Numbered from the stretch's first letter, positions 42,785 to 53,700 are shown. The stretch: 64,000 nt of DNA from Arsenophonus sp052174535 (GCA_052174535.1 JBQMRQ010000048.1:1-64000); one strand, 5' to 3'. The notes: generated by a model not told the origin, from the letters alone. Made by a program: numbers and translations.

Positions 42785-43168
42785 ATGAGTGTGAATAGCG
42801 ATACTCAAGAAAGCAGACGTAGTTTTGATGTAGTAAAATGGCTACTAGTCGCAATTCTTTTAATTATTGCTATTGTTGGTAATTACTATTTCCGACAATA
42901 CAATCTTGCATTACGTGTCATAGCAATTGTTGTTTTTACCGTGCTTGCTAGTGGCATTGCATTATGGACAAGAAAAGGAAAAGCAACTTTAGTATTTTTT
43001 CGCGAAGCTCGTATTGAGATGCGTAAAGTTATTTGGCCAACGCGTCAGGAAACATTACAGACAACATTAATTGTTGCAGCAGTTACTGTCGTTATGGCAC
43101 TAATTCTTTTTGGATTAGATGGTATACTGATGCGTTTAGTTTCATTTATTACAGGCCTGAGGTTTTAA
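42785..43168 (+). CDS. secE: Protein translocase subunit SecE
   Basis: SecE clamps SecY in the SecYEG inner-membrane channel. 127 residues with three membrane segments (about 17-36, 43-61 and 93-112), the enterobacterial three-helix form, and the conserved cytoplasmic hinge EMRKVIWPTRQETLQTT before the last helix. nusG begins 1 bp after its stop, so the two are translated from one message, as in E. coli. The ribosome binding site is weak (CGGGTT). Confidence 0.97.
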   Translation: MSVNSDTQESRRSFDVVKWLLVAILLIIAIVGNYYFRQYNLALRVIAIVVFTVLASGIALWTRKGKATLVFFREARIEMRKVIWPTRQETLQTTLIVAAVTVVMALILFGLDGILMRLVSFITGLRF

Positions 43169-43169
43169 G

Positions 43170-43715
43170 ATGTCTGAATTCCCTAAAAAACGCTGGTATG
43201 TTATTCAAGCATTTTCTGGTTTTGAAGCTAGAGTTGCTCAGTCATTGCGTGAGCATATTAAGTTACTTGCTATGGAAGATAAGTTTGGTGAAGTTATGGT
43301 GCCAACCGAAGAAGTGATGGAAATTCGAAGTGGCCAACGTCGTAAAAGTGAACGAAAATTCTTTCCAGGATATATTTTAGTTCAAATGACTATGGATAAT
43401 GATAGCTGGCATTTAGTGCGTAGTGTACCACGTATTATGGGTTTTATTGGCGGAACACCAGATCACCCAGCTTCTATTAGCGATAAAGAAGTTGATACAA
43501 TCATGAATCGCTTACAGCAAATAGGAGATAAACCACGACCAAAAACATTATTTGAGCCAGGAGAAATGGTTCGCGTTACTGATGGTCCATTTGCAGATTT
43601 CAACGGTATTGTTGAGGAAGTTGACTATGAAAAAAGCCGCCTCAAAGTATCAGTTTCTATTTTCGGTCGTGCAACTCCGGTGGAGTTAGATTTTAGTCAA
43701 GTAGAAAAAATATAA
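43170..43715 (+). CDS. nusG: Transcription termination/antitermination protein NusG
   Basis: NusG binds RNA polymerase and couples it to Rho or to the ribosome. 181 residues as in E. coli, with the NGN domain (RWYVIQAFSGFE at the N-terminus, FFPGYILVQM in the middle) and a C-terminal KOW domain (GEMVRVTDGPFADFNGIVEE). Its SD (GAGG) lies inside the end of secE, which supports translational coupling. Confidence 0.98.
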   Translation: MSEFPKKRWYVIQAFSGFEARVAQSLREHIKLLAMEDKFGEVMVPTEEVMEIRSGQRRKSERKFFPGYILVQMTMDNDSWHLVRSVPRIMGFIGGTPDHPASISDKEVDTIMNRLQQIGDKPRPKTLFEPGEMVRVTDGPFADFNGIVEEVDYEKSRLKVSVSIFGRATPVELDFSQVEKI

Positions 43716-43749
43716 AAGTATAAAAAGTGTAATTTTTTACACAACTTAC

Positions 43750-43778
43750 TTGTAAAAAGTGGGAAATTTAGCTAGAAT
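43750..43778 (+). promoter_or_regulatory. Promoter of the rplKA (L11) operon
   Basis: TTGTAA (43750-43755) and TAGAAT (43773-43778) are separated by 17 bp. The surroundings, GGGAAATTTAGCTAGAATCC followed by TGCG, closely resemble the E. coli P-L11 promoter region as I recall it. A small stem (GTGTAA/TTACAC) just upstream may be the nusG terminator. Confidence 0.7.
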
Positions 43779-43878
43779 CCTGCGTTTTTATTTTTTATCG
43801 CATGAAATTAAACAGGTTATCATATACATATGGGAATTTCATAATTGAAACGATATTACCAAATTAGAGGAAATATTC

Positions 43879-44307
43879 ATGGCTAAGAAAGTACAAGCCT
43901 ATGTTAAGCTGCAAATTGCAGCAGGCATGGCTAATCCTAGTCCTCCTGTTGGTCCAGCTTTAGGTCAAAAAGGTGTGAATATCATAGAATTTTGCAAAGC
44001 ATTTAATGCTAAAACAGATAGCTTAGAAAAAGGCTTACCAATTCCAGTTATAATTACTGTCTATTCAGACCGTTCATTTACATTTATAACTAAGACGCCT
44101 CCTGCCGCGATTTTACTAAAAAAAGCGGCGGGTGTTAAGTTAGGTTCCAGTAAACAAAATAAAGAAAAAGTTGGAAAAGTAACCATCGCACAAATTCGTG
44201 AAATTGCAGAAACAAAAGCTATGGATATGACAGGGGCTAATATTGAAGCAATGATGCGTTCAATTGAAGGCACTACTCGCTCTATGGGCTTGATAGTAGA
44301 GGGTTAA
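43879..44307 (+). CDS. rplK: 50S ribosomal protein L11
   Basis: L11 forms the GTPase-associated centre with L10 and L12 on 23S rRNA and is needed for stringent response signalling. 142 residues, family length, with QIAAGMANPSPPVGPALGQ in the N-terminal domain and TKTPPAAILLKKAAG at the hinge. AGAGGAAA precedes the start. rplA follows after 3 bp. Confidence 0.98.
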   Translation: MAKKVQAYVKLQIAAGMANPSPPVGPALGQKGVNIIEFCKAFNAKTDSLEKGLPIPVIITVYSDRSFTFITKTPPAAILLKKAAGVKLGSSKQNKEKVGKVTIAQIREIAETKAMDMTGANIEAMMRSIEGTTRSMGLIVEG

Positions 44308-44310
44308 TCA

Positions 44311-45012
44311 ATGACTAATCTAACCAAGCGTCTGCGAAATATTCGTGAAAAAATTGATGTAATTAAACAGTATGATATTACTGAAGCAATTACACTCTTG
44401 AAAGAATTAGCGACAGCTAAATTTGTAGAAAGTGTTGACGTTGCAATTAATCTTGGCATCGATGCACGTAAATCAGATCAAAATATTCGTGGTGCAACTA
44501 TTTTACCGCATGGTACAGGTCGTTCTGTTCGTGTTGCTGTATTTACTCAAGGAGCCAATGCTGAAGCTGCAACAGCTACTGGAGCTGAATTAGTTGGCAT
44601 GGAAGATCTGGCGGATAAAATTAAAATGGGTGAAATGAACTTTGATATAGTCATTGCTTCGCCAGACGCAATGCGCATTGTTGGCCAGTTAGGCCAAATT
44701 TTAGGACCCCGTGGTTTAATGCCAAACCCAAAAGTTGGCACAGTAACACCTAATATCACTAAAGCGATTCAAAATGCTAAAGCAGGCCAGATCCGTTACC
44801 GTAATGATAAAAACGGTATCATTCATAGCAGTATCGGTAAAGTTGATTTTACCGATTTTAAATTAAAAGAAAATCTTGAAGCACTATTAGTTGCCTTGAA
44901 AAAAGCAAAACCCGCTTCTGCTAAAGGTGTTTATATTAAGAAAATTAGCCTATCTACCACGATGGGAGGAGGGGTTGTCGTTGATCAAACAGGATTATCT
45001 GCTTCAGGATAA
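44311..45012 (+). CDS. rplA: 50S ribosomal protein L1
   Basis: L1 builds the mobile stalk at the ribosomal E site and represses its own operon by binding the rplK leader. 233 residues (234 in E. coli), with ATILPHGTGRSVRVAVF, GPRGLMPNPKVGT and the C-terminal TTMGGGVVVDQ (family STTMGAGVAVDQ). The start lies 3 bp after rplK, so translation is coupled. Confidence 0.98.
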   Translation: MTNLTKRLRNIREKIDVIKQYDITEAITLLKELATAKFVESVDVAINLGIDARKSDQNIRGATILPHGTGRSVRVAVFTQGANAEAATATGAELVGMEDLADKIKMGEMNFDIVIASPDAMRIVGQLGQILGPRGLMPNPKVGTVTPNITKAIQNAKAGQIRYRNDKNGIIHSSIGKVDFTDFKLKENLEALLVALKKAKPASAKGVYIKKISLSTTMGGGVVVDQTGLSASG

Positions 45013-45120
45013 TTTTGAATATCATTTCAGCTTTACCTTTGTATTAATTTTATATAAAATTTCACATCCTATTGTTTTTTGTTTTTTATTTCTATAAGAA
45101 AATAACAAACGCTGAATTTA

Positions 45121-45319
45121 GGTTGGTGCCTTTAACCTTATTTAAGGCCCCATCCAAGACCGTAACTATACGTATAATTTAATATCCTACTTTAAGATGG
45201 CAAGAAGCCAGCCCAATATTAATTTATAGATTCCGCTCACTGTATTAATGCTCAAATATATAGGATGCTTTCAGTGAAATGAGTCCGGGGTAACCCAATT
45301 AATCCAGGAGAAAAAGATA
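45121..45319 (+). promoter_or_regulatory. L10 leader upstream of rplJ
   Basis: The 5' leader of rplJ keeps sequence blocks of the enterobacterial L10 leader in order: GGTTGGTGCC, a GCCTT-stem ending AAGGCC, CCATCCAAGACCGTAAC, CGCTCACTGTA, CAGTGAAATGAGTCC and finally AATCCAGGAG before the ATG. In E. coli the L10(L12)4 complex binds this leader and represses rplJL translation. Conservation here against heavy background decay indicates that autoregulation is retained. Confidence 0.8.
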
Positions 45320-45817
45320 ATGGCACTAAATCTTCAAGACAAACAAGCAATTGTTTCTGAAGTTAGCGAACTAGCTAAAAGTGCGGTGTCTGCAGTTCTT
45401 GCAGATTCTCGTGGTATACCTGTAAATAAAATGACTAACTTGCGTAAAGCAGCTCGCGAATCAGGTGTTTATCTTCGTGTCGTTCGTAATACGTTGATGC
45501 GACGTGTTGTTAACGGTACTACTTATGAGTGCCTTAAAAAAGCGTTTATTGGTCCAACCTTAATTGCTTTTTCTAAAGAACATCCAGGCGTAGCAGCTCG
45601 TTTGTTTAAAGAATTTGCGAAAGCAAATCAAGCTTTCGAGATTAAAGCAGCAGCCTTTGAAGGAAAGTTTATTCCAGCAAATCAAATCGATCGTTTGGCA
45701 ACTCTTCCAACTTACGATGAAGCAATTTCGCGTCTGATGTTAACCATAAAAGAAGCTTTTGCAGGTAAATTAGTTCGTATTATAGCGACACTACGCGATC
45801 AGAAAGAAGCTGATTAA
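45320..45817 (+). CDS. rplJ: 50S ribosomal protein L10
   Basis: L10 anchors the L12 dimers to the ribosome and is the autoregulator of its operon. 165 residues as in E. coli, MALNLQDKQAIV at the start, SRGIPVNKMTNLRKAARE, and an RNA-binding VVRNTLMRRVV segment; the C-terminal helix (LMLTIKEAFAGKLVRII) is where L12 dimers attach. CCAGGAG is 11 bp upstream. rplL follows after 59 bp. Confidence 0.98.
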   Translation: MALNLQDKQAIVSEVSELAKSAVSAVLADSRGIPVNKMTNLRKAARESGVYLRVVRNTLMRRVVNGTTYECLKKAFIGPTLIAFSKEHPGVAARLFKEFAKANQAFEIKAAAFEGKFIPANQIDRLATLPTYDEAISRLMLTIKEAFAGKLVRIIATLRDQKEAD

Positions 45818-45876
45818 GACTATTCAAGTCATTGCTTTTTAAAGTAAAATATTTCTAAATTTTAGGAACTCTTGTT

Positions 45877-46239
45877 ATGTCTATAACTAAAGAACAAATT
45901 CTTGATGCGATTGCAGAGATGTCTGTAATGGACGTTGTTGCACTGATCGCTATGATGGAAGATAAGTTTGGTGTTTCAGCAGCAGGTACTGTTGCCGCAC
46001 CTATTATTGAAACAGTAATTGAAGAAAAAACTGAATTTGAAGTTATCTTATCTGCTATCGGTGCTAACAAAGTTGCGGTTATTAAAGCTGTTCGTACGGC
46101 AACTGGTTTAGGACTAAAAGAAGCTAAAGACATGGTAGAATCAGCGCCAACAACAATTAAAGAAGCAGTAAGTAAGGAAGAATCTGAAATACTGAAGAAA
46201 TCGCTGGAAGCGGTTGGTGCTTCTGTTGAAATTAAATAA
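45877..46239 (+). CDS. rplL: 50S ribosomal protein L7/L12
   Basis: L12 is the multi-copy stalk protein that recruits and activates translation factors. 120 residues (121 in E. coli): N-terminal dimerisation domain (MSITKEQILDAIAEMSVMD), a hinge around residues 37-50, and the C-terminal factor-binding domain with NKVAVIKAVRTATGLGLKEA. The hinge (AGTVAAPIIETVIEEK) has fewer alanines than in E. coli. AGGA precedes the start. Confidence 0.97.
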   Translation: MSITKEQILDAIAEMSVMDVVALIAMMEDKFGVSAAGTVAAPIIETVIEEKTEFEVILSAIGANKVAVIKAVRTATGLGLKEAKDMVESAPTTIKEAVSKEESEILKKSLEAVGASVEIK

Positions 46240-46278
46240 GCTTTGCTTTAAGTTAACAGCCTAATGTTATAGGCTAAT

Positions 46279-46309
46279 AGCTGGTGATTTTTTAGTCACC
46301 AGCTTTTTT
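46279..46309 (+). terminator. rplL-rpoB attenuator
   Basis: A 9-bp perfect stem (AGCTGGTGA/TCACCAGCT) is followed by six T. The loop TTTTTTAG and the GCGATAT that follows match the E. coli rplL-rpoB attenuator, which lets about one transcript in five continue into rpoBC. A small stem AGCCTA/TAGGCT stands just upstream. Confidence 0.88.
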
Positions 46310-46586
46310 GCGATATATTAAATAGCATTAAGGTATCAGTAATATTTCACACTGTTTAGTTACTGAGTTATCTTTTCAATACTTTTTGCTATTGACGACT
46401 TAATATACTGTGTTTATGACTCTAACAATTAATTAAAGCTTGGTAGCTATAATGCAAAGAAATGATTTAAGAGTAATAGCAATAAGTATTATGGAAAATA
46501 ATCTGTTTTCATTCCAAAAATAGTGTTGCAGATGCCGTCCTTTAGGACGGACAGAGTGGCCACTGATCAGTAAGCTGAGGAACCCT

Positions 46587-49500
46587 ATGGTTTACTCCTA
46601 TACCGAGAAAAAACGTATTCGTAAGGATTTTGGGAAACGTCCGCAAATTTTGGATGTTCCTTATCTTTTATCTATCCAACTTGACTCGTTCGCTAAGTTT
46701 ATCGAGCAAGATTTAGAAGGTCAGAATGGACTAGAAGCAGCATTCCGTTCTGTATTTCCAATTCAAAGCTACAGTGGCAATGCTGAATTGCAATATGTTA
46801 GCTACTATCTTGGTGAACCTGTATTTGATGTTAAAGAATGTCAGATCCGTAGTGTCACTTATTCTGCTCCTTTACGGGTTAAACTACGGCTTGTTATTTA
46901 CGAGCGTGAAACACCAGAAGGAACAGTAAAAGATATAAAAGAGCAAGAAGTTTATATGGGTGAAATTCCACTCATGACAGATAATGGTACTTTTATTATC
47001 AATGGTACAGAGCGTGTTATTGTTTCTCAATTACATCGTAGTCCTGGTGTATTTTTTGATAGCGATAAAGGTAAAACTCATTCTTCAGGTAAGGTACTAT
47101 ATAATGCACGTATTATTCCTTACCGTGGTTCATGGTTAGATTTTGAATTTGATCCTAAAGATAATCTTTTCGTTCGTATTGATCGCCGTCGTAAATTACC
47201 AGCAACAATTATTCTACGTGCGATGGATTATGCTACTGAAGAAATCTTGAATCTCTTTTTTGAGAAGACGATTTTTCAAATCAGTAATAATAAACTATTG
47301 ATGACATTAATTCCTGAACGTTTGCGTGGTGAAACTGCTTCTTTTGATATTGAAGCAAACGGTACAGTCTATATTGAAAAAGGCCGCCGTATTACTGCAC
47401 GTCAGATCCGTCAGCTAGAAAAAGATCAAATCACCAGAATTGAAGTACCTGTTGAATATATTGCTGGTAAAGTAGTAGCTAAAGATTACTTTAATAAAAG
47501 TACCGGCGAATTAATTTGTACAGCTAATACAGAGCTTTCTCTAGATATATTGACACGGTTAAGTCAAGGCGCTCATAAAACCGTTGAGACCTTATTTACT
47601 AATGACTTAGATCATGGATCATATATTTCTGAAACATTACGTACTGACCCAACAAATGATCGTTTAAGTGCATTAGTTGAAATTTATCGTATGATGCGTC
47701 CAGGTGAGCCACCTACTCGTGAAGCAGCAGAAAATCTGTTTGAGAACTTATTCTTTTCTGAAGAACGTTATGATCTTTGTGCTGTAGGACGCATGAAATT
47801 TAATCGTTCACTAAATCGTGAAGCGATTGAAGGCTTAAATATTTTGAGCAAACAAGATATCATCGATGTGATGAAAAAACTTATCGATATTCGTAACGGT
47901 AAAGGTGAAGTTGATGATATTGACCATTTAGGTAACCGCCGTATTCGTTCAGTTGGCGAAATGGCTGAAAATCAGTTTCGAGTTGGTTTAGTACGAGTTG
48001 AGCGTGCAGTGAAAGAGCGTCTCTCACTAGGTGATTTAGATGTATTAATGCCTCAGGATATGATTAACGCGAAACCGATTTCTGCTGCAGTTAAAGAATT
48101 TTTTGGTTCAAGTCAATTATCACAGTTTATGGATCAGAATAATCCACTGTCTGAAATCACACATAAACGCCGTATTTCAGCATTAGGTCCTGGTGGATTA
48201 ACACGGGAGCGAGCTGGCTTTGAAGTTCGTGACGTACATCCAACTCATTACGGACGTGTATGTCCAATTGAGACGCCTGAAGGACCGAATATCGGTTTAA
48301 TTAACTCATTATCTGTCTATGCTCAAACTAATAAGTATGGTTTTTTGGAAACACCTTATCGTTTAGTACGAGATGGTATCGTTACTGATGAAATTCATTA
48401 TTTATCAGCAATTGAAGAAGGTAACTACATCATTGCTCAGGCGAATACTGTTTTAGATGATCATGGTTCGTTTGTTGAAGAATTAATTACTTGTCGTAAT
48501 AAAGGTGAATCTAGTTTATTTAGCCAAGAGCAAGTAGAATATATGGACGTTTCAACTCAGCAGGTTGTTTCTGTTGGTGCTTCATTAATTCCATTTCTTG
48601 AGCATGATGATGCAAACCGTGCATTAATGGGCGCGAACATGCAACGTCAAGCAGTACCGACATTACGATCAGATAAACCATTAGTTGGAACAGGTATGGA
48701 ACGTGTTGTTGCTGTTGACTCTGGAGTAACAGCCGTAGCTAAACGTGGTGGCACTGTTCAGTATGTTGATGCTTCACGTATTGTTATTAAAGTTAATGAA
48801 GATGAAATGCATCTTGGTAAATCCAGCATTGATATCTACAATCTTACTAAATATACACGTTCCAATCAGAACACTTGCATTAATCAGATGCCATGTGTTT
48901 CGCTTGGTGATCCGATTGAACGTGGCGATGTTTTGGCTGATGGACCATCAACAGATTTAGGTGAATTAGCTCTTGGGCAAAATATGCGTGTGGCATTTAT
49001 GCCTTGGAATGGTTATAACTTTGAAGATTCTATTTTAGTATCTGAACGAGTGGTACAGGAAGATCGCTTTACTACCATTCATATCCAGGAATTAGCTTGT
49101 GTATCGCGTGATACTAAATTAGGGCCGGAAGAAATTACAGCAGATATTCCTAACGTAGGTGAAGCTGCATTATCTAAATTAGATGAATCAGGTATTGTTT
49201 ATATCGGTGCAGAAGTAACGGGAGGCGATATTCTGGTTGGTAAGGTAACACCAAAAGGTGAAACACAATTAACGCCAGAAGAGAAATTGTTACGTGCTAT
49301 TTTTGGTGAAAAAGCTTCTGACGTCAAAGATTCTTCACTGAAAGTACCAAATGGAGTATCCGCAACGGTTATTGATGTTCAAATATTTACGCGCGATGGC
49401 GTAGAGAAAGATAAACGTGCGTTAGAAATTGAAGAAATGCAGCTTCATGATGCAAAGAAAGACTTAACTGAAGAGTTGCGTATCTTTGAAACAGGTTTAT

Positions 49501-50615
49501 TTGCTCGTATCCGAGCACTATTAACTAATAGCGGTATTGAAGGTGAAAAATTAGATAATTTACCACATGAACGTTGGTTAGGATTATCTTTAAATTATGA
49601 AGAAAAGCAAAATCAGTTAAAACAATTAGCTCAGGAATATAATCAGCTTAAAGCTGAATTTGAGAAAAAACTAGAGGCTAAGCGTCGTAAGATCACTCAA
49701 GGAGATGATTTAGCGCCAGGCGTATTAAAAATCGTTAAAGTTTATTTGGCAGTAAAACGTCAAATTCAACTTGGCGATAAAATGGCCGGGCGGCATGGTA
49801 ATAAAGGAGTTATTTCAAAAATTAACCCTGTTGAAGACATGCCTTACGATGAAAATGGTAACCATGTTGATATCGTTTTAAATCCACTTGGCGTACCATC
49901 ACGTATGAATATTGGACAAATTCTGGAAACTCATTTAGGAATGGCTGCTAAAGGTATTGGAGATAAGATCAATATCATGCTGAAACAAGAACGTAAAGTA
50001 GCCAGATTAAGAGAATTTATTCAGAAAGCTTATGATTTAGGAGATGATCCTCGTCAAAAAGTTGATCTAAGTATCTTTTCTGATGAAGAAGTTCTGAGAT
50101 TAGCAAATAATTTAAAAAAAGGTATTCCAATTGCAACACCGGTCTTTGATGGTGCAAAAGAAAATGAAATCAAAGAACTACTGACTTTAGCTGAGTTACC
50201 AACTTCCGGTCAGATTACATTGTATGATGGTTGTACAGGCGAGAAATTTGAACGTCAAGTGACAGTTGGCTATATGTATATGCTAAAACTGAATCATCTT
50301 GTTGATGATAAAATGCATGCACGCTCAACAGGCTCCTATAGCCTAGTTACTCAACAACCGTTGGGTGGTAAAGCACAGTTTGGTGGTCAGCGTTTTGGTG
50401 AGATGGAAGTTTGGGCTCTAGAAGCATATGGCGCTGCTTACATCTTGCAAGAAATGCTCACCGTTAAATCCGATGATGTGAACGGACGTACTAAGATGTA
50501 TAAAAACATCGTAGACGGCAATCATCAGATGGAAGCAGGGATGCCTGAATCTTTCAATGTATTATTGAAAGAGATACGCTCGTTAGCTATTAACATTGAA
50601 TTGGAAGATGAGTAA
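46587..50615 (+). CDS. rpoB: RNA polymerase subunit beta
   Basis: The beta subunit forms one jaw of the RNA polymerase active-site cleft. 1342 residues, identical in length to E. coli. The rifampicin-binding region around residues 505-535 (GSSQLSQFMDQNNPLSEITH then KRRISALGPGGL) is wild type, so sensitivity is expected. The C-terminus keeps GGKAQFGGQRFGEMEVWALE. GAGGAA is close to the ATG. It is 118 bp upstream of rpoC. Intact throughout, the longest gene here after rpoC. Confidence 0.99.
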   Translation: MVYSYTEKKRIRKDFGKRPQILDVPYLLSIQLDSFAKFIEQDLEGQNGLEAAFRSVFPIQSYSGNAELQYVSYYLGEPVFDVKECQIRSVTYSAPLRVKLRLVIYERETPEGTVKDIKEQEVYMGEIPLMTDNGTFIINGTERVIVSQLHRSPGVFFDSDKGKTHSSGKVLYNARIIPYRGSWLDFEFDPKDNLFVRIDRRRKLPATIILRAMDYATEEILNLFFEKTIFQISNNKLLMTLIPERLRGETASFDIEANGTVYIEKGRRITARQIRQLEKDQITRIEVPVEYIAGKVVAKDYFNKSTGELICTANTELSLDILTRLSQGAHKTVETLFTNDLDHGSYISETLRTDPTNDRLSALVEIYRMMRPGEPPTREAAENLFENLFFSEERYDLCAVGRMKFNRSLNREAIEGLNILSKQDIIDVMKKLIDIRNGKGEVDDIDHLGNRRIRSVGEMAENQFRVGLVRVERAVKERLSLGDLDVLMPQDMINAKPISAAVKEFFGSSQLSQFMDQNNPLSEITHKRRISALGPGGLTRERAGFEVRDVHPTHYGRVCPIETPEGPNIGLINSLSVYAQTNKYGFLETPYRLVRDGIVTDEIHYLSAIEEGNYIIAQANTVLDDHGSFVEELITCRNKGESSLFSQEQVEYMDVSTQQVVSVGASLIPFLEHDDANRALMGANMQRQAVPTLRSDKPLVGTGMERVVAVDSGVTAVAKRGGTVQYVDASRIVIKVNEDEMHLGKSSIDIYNLTKYTRSNQNTCINQMPCVSLGDPIERGDVLADGPSTDLGELALGQNMRVAFMPWNGYNFEDSILVSERVVQEDRFTTIHIQELACVSRDTKLGPEEITADIPNVGEAALSKLDESGIVYIGAEVTGGDILVGKVTPKGETQLTPEEKLLRAIFGEKASDVKDSSLKVPNGVSATVIDVQIFTRDGVEKDKRALEIEEMQLHDAKKDLTEELRIFETGLFARIRALLTNSGIEGEKLDNLPHERWLGLSLNYEEKQNQLKQLAQEYNQLKAEFEKKLEAKRRKITQGDDLAPGVLKIVKVYLAVKRQIQLGDKMAGRHGNKGVISKINPVEDMPYDENGNHVDIVLNPLGVPSRMNIGQILETHLGMAAKGIGDKINIMLKQERKVARLREFIQKAYDLGDDPRQKVDLSIFSDEEVLRLANNLKKGIPIATPVFDGAKENEIKELLTLAELPTSGQITLYDGCTGEKFERQVTVGYMYMLKLNHLVDDKMHARSTGSYSLVTQQPLGGKAQFGGQRFGEMEVWALEAYGAAYILQEMLTVKSDDVNGRTKMYKNIVDGNHQMEAGMPESFNVLLKEIRSLAINIELEDE

Positions 50616-50733
50616 TAAATGATGTTGTAAAGCTTAGTCTCTATTTAGCTTTATAAAGTATCACACTGATTTAGGAGGGAGCAGCTAAAAACCGCTTCTT
50701 CTTCGTAGGTTTAACTCCGACAGGAAACTTTCC

Positions 50734-53700
50734 GTGAAAGACTTATTAAAGTTTTTGAAAACACAGACTAAAACAGAAGAGTTTGATGCGATCAAGATTA
50801 CTCTGGCCTCTCCAGATATGATTCGTTCATGGTCATTTGGTGAAGTGAAAAAGCCAGAAACTATTAACTACCGTACATTCAAGCCTGAGCGTGATGGTCT
50901 TTTTTGTGCACGTATCTTTGGGCCAGTCAAAGACTATGAATGTTTATGTGGTAAATATAAACGATTAAAACACCGAGGTGTGATTTGTGAAAAATGTGGT
51001 GTTGAGGTCACTCAGACTAAAGTACGTCGTGAGCGTATGGGTCATATTGAGTTAGCTTCACCGACAGCGCATATCTGGTTTTTAAAATCATTACCGTCAC
51101 GTATTGGTTTATTACTTGATATGCCTTTACGTGATATTGAGCGGGTACTCTATTTTGAATCTTATGTTGTGATCGAAAGAGGTATGACAAGCTTAGAGCT
51201 TGGGCAAATCTTAACTGAAGAACAATATCTTGATGCTTTAGAAGAGTTTGGTGATGAGTTTGATGCTAAAATGGGTGCAGAATCGATCCAATCTTTACTA
51301 AAAAATCTTGATTTAGAGCAAGAATGTGAAGTCCTACGTGAAGAATTAAATATAACTAACTCTGAAACTAAACGGAAAAAATTAACTAAGCGTATCAAAC
51401 TGCTAGAAGCATTTATTCAATCTAGTAATAAGCCTGAGTGGATGATTCTGAATGTACTACCAGTATTACCGCCAGATTTGCGTCCGCTTGTTCCGCTAGA
51501 TGGTGGCCGCTTTGCAACTTCTGATTTAAATGATTTATATCGTCGCGTTATTAACCGCAATAATCGTTTAAAGCGTCTATTGGATTTAGCTGCCCCTGAT
51601 ATCATTGTACGTAATGAAAAACGAATGTTACAAGAAGCAGTTGATGCACTGCTGGATAATGGCCGCCGTGGGCGTGCAATTACTGGATCAAATAAACGTC
51701 CTCTAAAATCTTTAGCTGATATGATTAAGGGTAAGCAAGGTCGTTTTCGTCAGAACTTACTGGGTAAGCGTGTTGATTACTCAGGTCGTTCTGTTATTAC
51801 GGTTGGTCCTTATCTTCGCCTACATCAATGTGGTTTGCCTAAAAGAATGGCATTGGAATTATTTAAACCATTTATTTATGGTAAATTAGAATTACGTGGA
51901 TTAGCGACAACGATTAAAGCAGCCAAGAAGATGGTTGAGCGTGAAGAAGCTATTGTCTGGGATATTCTCGATGAAGTGATTCGAGAACATCCAGTAATGT
52001 TAAACCGTGCTCCAACGCTGCATCGTCTTGGTATCCAAGCATTCGAGCCTATTTTAATTGAAGGTAAAGCAATCCAATTACATCCACTAGTGTGTGCTGC
52101 TTATAACGCTGACTTTGATGGTGACCAGATGGCTGTTCATGTTCCGTTAACTTTAGAAGCACAGTTAGAAGCGCGTGCCTTAATGATGTCAACAAATAAT
52201 ATTTTATCACCAGCCAGTGGTGAACCCATCATAGTACCTTCTCAAGATGTGGTACTTGGCTTGTACTACATGACACGTGATTGTATAAATGCTAAAGGTG
52301 AAAATATGATATTGTCTGGACCGAAAGAAGCTGAGCGGGTTTACCGTGCAGGCTTAGCATCATTACATGCTCGCGTTAAAGTCCGCATTACAGAAGAAGT
52401 TCATGATGGTGAAGGTAATATTAAAGTTGCAACTCGGTTAGTTAATACCACAATTGGTAGAGCTATCTTATGGATGATAGTACCTAAAGGCCTGCCATAC
52501 TCATTAGTTAATCAACCATTGGGTAAAAAAGCTATTTCTAAAATGCTTAATACTTGTTACCGCATTTTAGATTTAAAACCAACCGTTATCTTTGCTGACC
52601 AAATTATGTATACTGGTTTTGCTTATGCTGCTCGTTCTGGGGCTTCTGTTGGTATTGATGATATGATAATACCAAAAAAGAAAGCTGGTATTATTGGTGA
52701 AGCTGAATCTGAGGTTGCTGAAATTCAAGAACAGTTTCAATCAGGTCTAGTTACTGCTGGCGAACGTTATAATAAAGTTATTGATATTTGGGCTGCAGCT
52801 AATGAGCGTGTTGCAAAAGCGATGATGGAAAATTTATCTACTGAAACAGTTGTTAACCGAGATGGGCAAAACGAGCAACAAGTTTCATTTAACAGTATCT
52901 TTATGATGGCTGACTCTGGAGCACGCGGTTCTGCGGCACAGATTCGTCAGTTAGCGGGTATGCGTGGTTTAATGGCGAAACCAGATGGCTCTATTATTGA
53001 AACACCAATTACCGCTAACTTCCGTGAAGGTCTGAACGTATTACAATACTTTATTTCAACTCACGGCGCACGTAAAGGTCTAGCTGATACCGCCTTGAAA
53101 ACAGCAAATTCAGGTTATTTAACCCGTCGCTTAGTTGATGTTGCACAAGATTTAGTTATTACTGAGAATGATTGTGGTACTCACGATGGTATTTTAATGA
53201 CGCCGGTTATTGAAGGTGGTGACGTTAAAGAACCTTTACGTGAACGCGTTTTAGGCCGAGTTATAGCAGAAGACATATTGGTACCTGGTACAGTGAATAT
53301 TTTAATACCACGTAACACCTTATTAAGTGAAAAATGGTGTGATGAGCTGGAAGTCAACTCTGTTGATAGCGTAAAAGTACGCTCTGTTGTAAGTTGCGAA
53401 ACTGACTTCGGTGTTTGTGCAAAATGTTATGGGCGTGATTTAGCACGTGGTCATATCATCAATAAAGGTGAAGCCGTTGGTGTTATTGCTGCTCAATCAA
53501 TTGGTGAGCCTGGCACGCAGTTAACAATGCGTACATTTCATATTGGTGGTGCGGCATCGCGTGCTGCGGCGGAATCGAGTATTCAGGTACGTAATAAAGG
53601 GAATATTAAACTGATTAATGCCAAGTTTGTAAAAAATTCTGAAGGTCACTTGGTTATCACTTCTCGTAATACAGAATTGCGAGTGGTAGATGCATTTGGT

